Source of the DNA: an uncultured Collinsella sp.
Lineage (GTDB): Bacteria; Actinomycetota; Coriobacteriia; Coriobacteriales; Coriobacteriaceae
DNA: 25,672 nucleotides
Direction of reading: 5' to 3'
Assembly (NCBI GenBank): GCA_900547655.1
Contig: URHQ01000024.1
Span: 1-25,672, forward strand
Below, piece after piece: positions 17,081 through 23,520 of this stretch; within the stretch, counting starts at the first letter, position 1, and every line of letters begins with the position of its first letter. The position numbers were made by a program, and so were the translations under genes. The notes below the pieces were generated by a model. The model searched no databases. It was not told where the DNA came from and saw only the letters and a list, made by a program, of their open reading frames with translations.

Positions 17081-17174
17081 TTTCCCAGGCACCCGACCTT
17101 GACCTTCAAGCCGTCGCTCGCGTACCAAAGTACGCGTCGCTCCTCTTTCAGGTCAATCTCGGGCACCTGGAAAA
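17081..17174. repeat. 94-bp imperfect palindrome between copA and copZ (type E)
   Basis: Two 45-nt arms meet around a CAAA loop. The inner CGCGTAC/GTACGCG is perfect, and the outer part (CCAGG, CCCGA, TTGACCT and their complements) is well matched; the middle has mismatches. It fills most of the copA-copZ gap. It could stabilise or partly terminate the mRNA and so set the ratio of pump to chaperone. No T-run follows on the minus strand. Only one copy is in the window. Confidence 0.7.
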
Positions 17175-17202
17175 CCCGTTCTAAATGGACTTAATGGTGA
17201 GC

Positions 17203-19545
17203 TTATTTTGCCACTTTTGGCTTAAAGGATTTTAAGCGCAGCGCATTGCTTACGACGCAGACACTCGACAGGCTCATGGCCGCGGCGCCAAACATCGGCG
17301 AGAGCTGCCATCCGGTGAGCGGGAAGAACACGCCCGCCGCCAGCGGAATGCCGATGCCGTTGTAGAACAGCGCCCAGAACAGGTCCTGCTTGATGTTGCG
17401 GATCGTGGCGCGCGAAAGCTCGATGGCGCGGGCGACGTCCATGAGGTCGCTGCGCATGAGTACCACGTCGGCGCCCTCCTTGGCGATGTCGGCGCCGGTG
17501 CCGATCGCAAGGCCCACGTCGGAGCGCGCCAGGGCGGGGGAGTCGTTGATGCCGTCGCCCACCATGGCGACCTTGCCGCCCGCATCCTGCAGTTCGCGCA
17601 CGTGGCGTTCCTTGTCGGCGGGCAGGACGTCGGCGATGACTTGCTCGCTGCTCAGTCCCACGCGGCGGGCGATCGCTTCGGCGGTGACGCGGTTGTCGCC
17701 GGTGAGCATGCGCACGTCGACGCCAAGCGAGCGCAGTGCGGCGATGGCCCCGGCGCTCGTCTCCTTGACCTCGTCAGCCACGGCAACGGTGCCGGCAAGC
17801 TCGCCGTTCTTGGCAAAGAACAGCGGCGTCTTGCCCTCGGCGGCAAATTGTTCGGCAAGACCCGCGGGCACGGTAACGCCCAGCTCGTCCATCAGGCGTA
17901 CGTTGCCGGCTGCAATGGCGTTTTGCCCCTCGCGTGCCGTAACGCCTCGCCCGGGCACGGCAGTAAAGTCCTCGACCATGCGCGCAACGATCCCGCGTGT
18001 CTCGCACTCGGCCATAATCGCCTCGGCCAGCGGGTGCTCGCTCGAGCGCTCCAACGCGGCGGCCAACTTGAGCAGCGCCTTTTCGCTCATGGCGGGCGAG
18101 CCGTCAGCGCGCGTGGCTACCACGATATCGGTCACGGCAGGCTTGCCGCGGGTGACCGTGCCCGTCTTATCGAGCACCACGGTGCCCACGCTGCGCAGGT
18201 TCTCCAGCGCCTCGGCGCTCTTAAACAGAATGCCCATCTCGGCGCCCTTGCCGGTGCCGACCATAATGGCGACGGGCGTGGCCAGGCCCAGCGCGCACGG
18301 GCAGCTGATCACCAGCACAGCGACGGCGGAGGTGAGCGCCTCATTCACGTCGCTGGTCAGTGCCATCCACACCACAAAGGTCACGGCCGAGATCACGAAT
18401 ACCACGGGCACGAACACGCCGGCGACCTTGTCGGCCATGCGGGCGATGGGCGCCTTGGTGGCGTTGGCGTCCTCGACGAGCTGGATAATCTTGGCGAGCG
18501 ACGTGTCGGCGCCCACACGCGTGGCGCGGAAGGTAAACGAGCCCGTGCGGTTGACCGTGGCCGCATTGACAGTGTCGCCGGCGGTCTTCTCCACGGGGAT
18601 GGACTCGCCGGTGAGCGCGCTCTCGTCCACGGCCGAGCTGCCCTCGAGCACCACGCCATCGACGGGGATGGACTCGCCGGGGCGCACGCGCAGGACCTGG
18701 CCGGGAAGGATGGCGTCGACATCGACGGTGGTTTCGGTGCCGTCCTCTGCCACGACGGTCGCGGTCTTGGGCGCCAAGTCGATGAGTGCCTCGATGGCGC
18801 CGCCGGTCTTGGATTTGCTGCGTGTCTCGAGATATTTGCCCACGGTGACGAGCGACAGGATTGTGCCGGCGCTCTCAAAATACAGGTTGTCCATGCCCGT
18901 CATCATGGCCTCGTGGACCTGACCCGCGGCTAGCTGGTCGGCCATGATGAACATGGCGTAGAGCGACCAGGCGATGGAAGCAGTGGCGCCCACGGCAATA
19001 AGGGCGTCCATGGTAGGCGCGCCGTGCGTAAGCGATTTAAACCCGTTGATAAAGTATGCGTCGTTGACGTAGACGATGGGAATGAGCAGGACGAGCTCGG
19101 TGAGCGCGAGCGTCATGCTGTGGGTGTGGTCGGTGAAGACGCCGGGCAGTGGCCAACCGAGCATGTGCCCCATGCCTATGTAGAACAGTGGGATGAGGAA
19201 TACGATCGAGACGATGAGGCGGGTGCGCATGGCAGAGGCGGCGGCCTCCAACTTTTTGGTCGGCGACTCCATATGGGCGGCGCCGGACCTGGCTTGCGCG
19301 TTGCCGTTTGAGTTGGCGGCATCGGTGCCCGTGCTAACGGGCGAGGCCGAATAACCCGCGCGATCGACGGCGGTACAGATGTCGTCGGGGGAGACCTGCG
19401 CGGGGTCGTAGTCGACCAGCATGGAGCCGGCGAGCAGGTTGACCGCGACGCTTTGGACGCCGTCGAGCTTGCTCACGGCACGGTCCACGTGCGCCTGGCA
19501 GGCGGCGCACGTCATGCCGCCCACATCGAACTTATCTTGAGCCAT
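17203..19545 (-). CDS. copA: Cu(I)-exporting P1B-type ATPase CopA
   Basis: This 780-residue membrane ATPase pumps Cu(I) out of the cytoplasm. One N-terminal HMA domain has GGMTCAAC (Cys13, Cys16). Eight hydrophobic segments follow, with the ion-binding SCPCALGLATP (Cys415, Cys417) in TM6. Cytoplasmic signatures are intact: TGES in the actuator domain, phosphorylated Asp459 in DKTGTVT, SSEHPLAEAI, and MVGDGINDSPAL in the hinge. The C-terminal membrane pair retains the N/YN and MSLSS residues typical of copper pumps. The start is ATG 19545 with AGGAG upstream; an in-frame ATG 42 bp earlier has no site. It is the first gene of the copA-copZ-csoR block, downstream of a CsoR-type operator. Confidence 0.95.
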   Translation of the reverse strand: MAQDKFDVGGMTCAACQAHVDRAVSKLDGVQSVAVNLLAGSMLVDYDPAQVSPDDICTAVDRAGYSASPVSTGTDAANSNGNAQARSGAAHMESPTKKLEAAASAMRTRLIVSIVFLIPLFYIGMGHMLGWPLPGVFTDHTHSMTLALTELVLLIPIVYVNDAYFINGFKSLTHGAPTMDALIAVGATASIAWSLYAMFIMADQLAAGQVHEAMMTGMDNLYFESAGTILSLVTVGKYLETRSKSKTGGAIEALIDLAPKTATVVAEDGTETTVDVDAILPGQVLRVRPGESIPVDGVVLEGSSAVDESALTGESIPVEKTAGDTVNAATVNRTGSFTFRATRVGADTSLAKIIQLVEDANATKAPIARMADKVAGVFVPVVFVISAVTFVVWMALTSDVNEALTSAVAVLVISCPCALGLATPVAIMVGTGKGAEMGILFKSAEALENLRSVGTVVLDKTGTVTRGKPAVTDIVVATRADGSPAMSEKALLKLAAALERSSEHPLAEAIMAECETRGIVARMVEDFTAVPGRGVTAREGQNAIAAGNVRLMDELGVTVPAGLAEQFAAEGKTPLFFAKNGELAGTVAVADEVKETSAGAIAALRSLGVDVRMLTGDNRVTAEAIARRVGLSSEQVIADVLPADKERHVRELQDAGGKVAMVGDGINDSPALARSDVGLAIGTGADIAKEGADVVLMRSDLMDVARAIELSRATIRNIKQDLFWALFYNGIGIPLAAGVFFPLTGWQLSPMFGAAAMSLSSVCVVSNALRLKSFKPKVAK

Positions 19546-19589
19546 GGCTTCTCCTTTCTGTGACGTAGTGTCGGAAATGTTAACCATCC

Positions 19590-19625
19590 GATACTATACA
19601 CCCATACCCCCTGGGGGTGTCCAGT
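19590..19625 (-). promoter_or_regulatory. copA promoter with CsoR-type operator
   Basis: ACCCCCTGGGGGT (19606-19618) is a perfect 6-1-6 palindrome within ATACCCCCTGGGGGTGT, closely matching known CsoR boxes. Reading the minus strand, TGGACA (-35) and TATAGT (-10) flank it with a 19-bp spacer, so the operator fills the spacer. Repressor binding there would block RNA polymerase directly. csoR is encoded in the same block, which supports autoregulation. Confidence 0.8.
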
Positions 19626-19640
19626 ACAGAAATAATATAT

Positions 19641-19663
19641 GAGATTTCGTTACAGATGAGGAT
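19641..19663. repeat. relic half of the 57-bp hairpin family
   Basis: GTTACAGATGAGGA resembles the family's right arm with two changes. No left arm is recognisable upstream. It lies about 33 bp before the intact single copy at 19697. Confidence 0.4.
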
Positions 19664-19696
19664 GGATGGTTGGCTGATGGACCGTCCCAACCAATC

Positions 19697-19753
19697 ATCT
19701 CAATCTGTAACATCTAGCAGGGAAAATGACCTCTAACTGTTACAGATCGAGAC
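19697..19753 (+). repeat. single 57-bp hairpin unit
   Basis: This is an intact unit with ATCTCAATCTGTAACA and TGTTACAGATCGAGAC arms and a 25-nt core. It lies between the copA promoter and the 3' end of the kinase gene. Confidence 0.9.
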
Positions 19754-19795
19754 AATTGACGGGGAGGGATCCCGTTGCGGCAAGACGCCCGCCGC

Positions 19796-21880
19796 CTAGA
19801 TACAGAACCCGGGGATCACACAGGTTAGCTTGTTTGGCCTTTCCGCAGGCGTTGCGTACGTAAAGACGTCGCCGTCGTGCCCCACGCGGTTCATATAGAG
19901 CGTGCCTTCGCTCTCCGATGTGTCGGGGCTCACCGTGCGCTCCCACCAACAGGTGTCCTTGCCCTTCCACTGGCGGACCATCGTCTCGTTCGTGGAATAC
20001 GGGCTCACCTTGAGCTCGCGGAAGAGCTGATACTCCTTGCCCTCGCCGTTGTAGATGTCTGCCAGGTAGTGATAGTCCTCGGTAAACGAATCGGGCGGTT
20101 GCGTACCGCACAGCTCGACCATGGCGGGCAGCCAAAGGGTTGCGGGCAACTCGCTCAGGCACGATGCGCTGTTGGCGGCGCCCACATTGTTCGAGACCTT
20201 CTTGACCCCTTTAATGAGCGCGCGCAACTCGTTGGGCAGCAGCTTAAGGCCGTCGCCGTTGAGCCATTCCCGCAGCTCGCAATCTGCCCAGCCGGCGCTC
20301 GGCGGTTCAGCCGCAGCGTTGCGCTCGGCAATACCCGCATCGAACATAAACGTTAGTCCGGCCTTGCCCGTCCCGTCCAGAAGCTCATCGTGGCGGATGC
20401 CCACAAGCTGCGCGCCAACCTGCAGCCCGTTGGTGAGCGTGACACGCTTGGTACACGGATAGGGGATATGCCCATCGGCATCGAGCAGGTGATAGCGCTT
20501 GGCAATCTCGCGTGCCTCGCTACGGGTCTCGGCGGCCTTAATCTTGAGCGAAATCTCCTGCAGCTGATCCCAGGTGTAGTCGTCAAGTGAACCGCGGATG
20601 CCGTCAAGGTAGTCGGGGATGCCAAAGCCATGGGTTGCCGCCCCGATAACGCTGAGCCCCGCAACGGCTGCGATAGCGCCGCCGATAATAAAGCGGCGGC
20701 GGGTCATGGCATCGTGGCGGGCCTGATTCAGGATCTCTCGTGCGCGCTCGCCGGCGACGTCGACCTTAAGGTGCGTGCCAGAATCGATATCAATCGCGGC
20801 CTCGTCTCCTGTGCCTTCGCGGCCCTCGGATTCGGCATCGGTGAGGTATGCCGAGAGCACCTCGAGCATCTGCTGCTCGGTGGGACGATCGCACTGCTCG
20901 ACTGAGAGACCCTTCATGATGATTTGGACGAGCGCTTCATCGCCCTCGCAGCGCGGCTCGAGCGGTGCCGGCTTGGTCTTGGTCTTTACGAGATAGAACG
21001 AGCCGGTTGCAGCGGCGTCCGTCGACTCAAAGTCAAACGGTTTGCGACCGCTGTAGAGCTGGTACAGAATGCTCGAAAGCGCATAGACGTCGATTGCCGG
21101 CGAACGGCGAAGGGCCGCGATGCCTTCGATATCCTGCGTGAGCATCTCGGGCGCGGCGTATGCGGGCGTGGCAAAGCGCCAGATGTCGGCGCGCCGGGTG
21201 ATCGTGTCGTCGCCGAGAGCCATGGTCGCGGAGCCCATGTCGATGAGGCAGGGGTCAAAGGAGCAATCGGCAATCTGCTGCTCGAGCGTTCGGCTGGTGG
21301 TGCGGAACATAATATTGGCAGGCGACAGGTCGCGATGGACGACCGGATTCACGAGGCCTTGGGTCATCAAGAGCGCACGAAGCACGGCGTTTCCGACGGC
21401 GGCGACCATCTGGGTGGTCAGCCCGCCCGAGGCGTCGTGCGGAAGCAGGGGCAGCGCCTGCTTGAGCGAGGTGCCCTCGACCCACTCCATGAGGATGAGC
21501 GGGTCATCCTCGCACGATCCGTAGCCATAGACGCGCGGAAATCCGCGCAGGTGCGAGACGGTACACAGATGACGGTACTCCTCAAACAGCGCAGCGGTGT
21601 TGGCCAGGTGCGCTGCCGATTGCTCGGCGGAGCGGTCGGGGGCTTGGCCGGAAAGGATGGCGTTGTCCTTGAGTAGCTTGACGGCAAAGACCTCGCCGCT
21701 CGTGTTGGTCGCGCGCAGCACGTGCCCGATGTTGCCGTTGTTGCGGTGGGCCGTCTGGAGAATAAGCGTCATAAACCGACGCTTGGCGTCGTCCTCGGCG
21801 CTGGGGTCGACCGCCACGGCGGTATCGAACGTATCGAGACGGATGAGTTTGTCGCCATAGGCGCTATCGGTAGTATCCAT
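19796..21880 (-). CDS. membrane Ser/Thr protein kinase with extracytoplasmic DUF6273-like domain
   Basis: This is a 694-residue protein. The N-terminal Hanks-type kinase domain (about 45-345) has AVK (Lys68), HRDLSPANI (His182-Asp184, Asn189) and APE (243-245). The Mg-binding motif is DMG (214-216) rather than DFG, which still keeps the Asp. An acidic linker precedes a single hydrophobic segment (about 397-416) that begins TRRRFIIGGAIA, a twin-arginine-like motif. The remaining roughly 275 residues should lie outside the membrane and contain GWADCELREWLNGD and related segments of DUF6273-type surface domains, possibly a sensor. The start is ATG 21880 with AAAGGA upstream. The FHA gene lies directly upstream on the same strand, suggesting a kinase-substrate or kinase-reader pair. 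Confidence 0.88.
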   Translation of the reverse strand: MDTTDSAYGDKLIRLDTFDTAVAVDPSAEDDAKRRFMTLILQTAHRNNGNIGHVLRATNTSGEVFAVKLLKDNAILSGQAPDRSAEQSAAHLANTAALFEEYRHLCTVSHLRGFPRVYGYGSCEDDPLILMEWVEGTSLKQALPLLPHDASGGLTTQMVAAVGNAVLRALLMTQGLVNPVVHRDLSPANIMFRTTSRTLEQQIADCSFDPCLIDMGSATMALGDDTITRRADIWRFATPAYAAPEMLTQDIEGIAALRRSPAIDVYALSSILYQLYSGRKPFDFESTDAAATGSFYLVKTKTKPAPLEPRCEGDEALVQIIMKGLSVEQCDRPTEQQMLEVLSAYLTDAESEGREGTGDEAAIDIDSGTHLKVDVAGERAREILNQARHDAMTRRRFIIGGAIAAVAGLSVIGAATHGFGIPDYLDGIRGSLDDYTWDQLQEISLKIKAAETRSEAREIAKRYHLLDADGHIPYPCTKRVTLTNGLQVGAQLVGIRHDELLDGTGKAGLTFMFDAGIAERNAAAEPPSAGWADCELREWLNGDGLKLLPNELRALIKGVKKVSNNVGAANSASCLSELPATLWLPAMVELCGTQPPDSFTEDYHYLADIYNGEGKEYQLFRELKVSPYSTNETMVRQWKGKDTCWWERTVSPDTSESEGTLYMNRVGHDGDVFTYATPAERPNKLTCVIPGFCI

Positions 21881-21914
21881 GGCGTTCCTTTGTCTGGCAT
21901 GGGTTGCCGCGCGT

Positions 21915-21971
21915 ACACGTGAGCAGTGCGGATATCGGTAAAGTACCATGATAGCCGCACTGCTCACGTGT
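21915..21971. repeat. 57-bp palindrome with perfect 17-bp arms (type F)
   Basis: ACACGTGAGCAGTGCGG (21915-21931) and its exact complement (21955-21971) enclose 23 nt that can pair further (GGTA/TACC). It sits in the 171-bp gap between the FHA gene and the kinase gene. It could be a regulator site, since CACGTG is itself palindromic, or an mRNA hairpin. There is no T-run. Its 57-bp length equals the main family's, but the sequence is unrelated. Confidence 0.85.
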
Positions 21972-22051
21972 GCCGCTGAGTATTGTCGTTTACGACGCAG
22001 AAGGTAGAAGACGAAAGACGGACGGCGACCGTCTTCCGATCGCTGTCCGTG

Positions 22052-23014
22052 CTAGTCCACAATGACAAGGAATGTCGTGTAGAGACCCAGATGGAGCCTG
22101 TCGCTGTTGGCGATTTCCACGGGGGGATAGACTTTGCCGGGCTCTCGTTGGTCGCGGGGCGGCTCAATCACAATATCGCCGTCGCCTGCGCCCGATTCGA
22201 GTACTGTGCCGTTGGTCGACCCAAGGCCCTGGGCGTACCAGTGTTCACCCTCGAGCCAAATACGAAGATGCTCGCGCGAGGCGTCGGCGCCTACATCGGT
22301 GATGCTGGGCGAGGTTTTGGGCAAAGAACCAATCACGGTGCCGCGCGGATCGCGTGTGAGGGGATGGATTTGCATGTCGGCGCAGTTGTCGGCATGGGTT
22401 CTGAGCAGACCGAGGTTGGGAGCGACGGTGTGCGGCTGCTCCAGGCTGCTCATAAAGCCACGTCCGACGGTAGTTTCGGTGGTGCCAAAGTGCCCGCCCG
22501 TCTTGCTGTCGCAAAAGCGCTCGACGGTGGCCACGCCCTGAACGGGATCGGCGAGCGCCCCCGTTGCTACAAAGAGCATCAAGAAGAGCGTGCTTTTTTC
22601 GCGCACGGCATTGCCGTCAAAGTTGTCGATGCGATTGAGGGCATTTGCATATAGGCGGCTGTCCAGCTTGTAGCTGGCGAGAGCCGACATCATTTCGTTG
22701 GCGGCCGGACCGCGATAGTGCTCGGCGATTGCCTGATAGGCGGACTCGCCGCCGCCGAGCTTGCTGCAGATTGCCGCGGAAAGGTTGAGCGTGGTGACGG
22801 TAAAGTCGCTGTAGATGGCGGGCGCGCACTGGTCAGGCTTGCGATGGACGATGTAACGGGTGAGATACGAGCGGTTGGAAGAGCATTTCTCGAGCAGGGT
22901 ACTGCCGAGATAAGAGTTTCCATTGATGAGCATTCGGGCGATCTCGAGATGTTTAAGACCGCCGAACGAGCGAATATCGTTATAGAGGACCGAGCAAGGC
23001 GTCTCTGCTGCCAC
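22052..23014 (-). CDS. FHA-domain protein with GarA/OdhI-like phospho-switch motif
   Basis: This 320-residue protein starts at GTG 23014, chosen for the strong AAAGGAGGT 4 bp upstream; no ATG is well placed. The first 165 residues are helical and unrecognised. A short segment, GTTETTVGRGFMSSLEQP (177-194), resembles the phosphorylated ETT motif of GarA/OdhI (ETTSVFRADFL). The FHA domain follows (about 215-320), with VIGS (Arg224 nearby), SREHL (Ser246, Arg247, His249) and GSTNG (265-269), the residues that bind phosphothreonine. Its neighbour downstream is a Ser/Thr kinase on the same strand. The likely role is a phosphorylation-controlled adaptor; target enzymes are unknown. Confidence 0.85.
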   Translation of the reverse strand: MAAETPCSVLYNDIRSFGGLKHLEIARMLINGNSYLGSTLLEKCSSNRSYLTRYIVHRKPDQCAPAIYSDFTVTTLNLSAAICSKLGGGESAYQAIAEHYRGPAANEMMSALASYKLDSRLYANALNRIDNFDGNAVREKSTLFLMLFVATGALADPVQGVATVERFCDSKTGGHFGTTETTVGRGFMSSLEQPHTVAPNLGLLRTHADNCADMQIHPLTRDPRGTVIGSLPKTSPSITDVGADASREHLRIWLEGEHWYAQGLGSTNGTVLESGAGDGDIVIEPPRDQREPGKVYPPVEIANSDRLHLGLYTTFLVIVD

Positions 23015-23192
23015 GGATACCTCCTTTGATTGCTTCCTAGCCAATATGGCGATAGGAATTAATGGCCCCGGTGGGCGACGTATTAAATGGCTGCGCAATA
23101 TATAGCGTAACCAAAGCAACATTATAGGCCACATGTTCGAAATTGCAGGAAGACCGAGAGATTTGGTTTGGACTGAACGGAAATCCCCCTCT
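23015..23192 (-). promoter_or_regulatory. FHA gene upstream region with candidate -10
   Basis: On the minus strand a perfect TATAAT lies at 23121-23126, about 107 bp before the GTG start, with no good -35. The region is AT-richer than its surroundings. I see no gene in it. Confidence 0.35.
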
Positions 23193-23249
23193 GTCTTGAT
23201 CTGTAACATTTGGACCCGGTTTTGCCCTGCATCTGTTACAGATTGAGAC
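23193..23249 (+). repeat. single 57-bp hairpin unit
   Basis: This is an intact unit whose left arm has the TCTTGATC variant and whose right arm has GATTGAGA, so two G-T pairs form at the variable positions. The core is 25 nt. It lies in the divergent gap between the FHA and helicase genes. Confidence 0.9.
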
Positions 23250-23288
23250 AATCGGCCAGGCCCACCTCGTCCACCTCGTCATCTGTGG

Positions 23289-23520
23289 TTTACGTGGGGG
23301 CATGCGAAGCACGGGTATACTAACCGGCGGCGAATCTGCTCCATCGCTTAGAGCTGCTGCGTCTGGACGGCGCGTGATAGGGCTGCCAAAGCGATCGCCA
23401 GCGTGCTGAGCAACGTCCTCTCTGTGCGCACCCGTTTTTGTATGTATTAGCGCACTACCACGCACGCCAGCGCGGCCGCATGCCGTGCCCATAGCGCGTG
23501 CAGATAAGGAACAACAACAT
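23289..23520 (+). promoter_or_regulatory. helicase upstream region, long leader
   Basis: TATACT (23316-23321) is a good -10; TTTACG (23289-23294) is the nearest -35-like box, but at 21 bp it is too far. A start near 23328 would give a leader of about 190 nt before ATG 23521. The leader holds GC-rich stretches and GTGCGCAC followed shortly by CCGTTTTTG, which is only weakly terminator-like. Long leaders are common for cold-shock-regulated DEAD-box genes. Confidence 0.35.

Noticed and set aside
17056..17166. N-terminal extension of copZ to ATG 17166
   Set aside because: It would translate palindrome E; the HMA domain starts normally at ATG 17055, which has a strong ribosome binding site.
22052..23251. 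Longer FHA protein starting at 23251
   Set aside because: The extension would be translated from the 57-bp hairpin and an AT-rich gap; GTG 23014 has an excellent AAAGGAGGT site.
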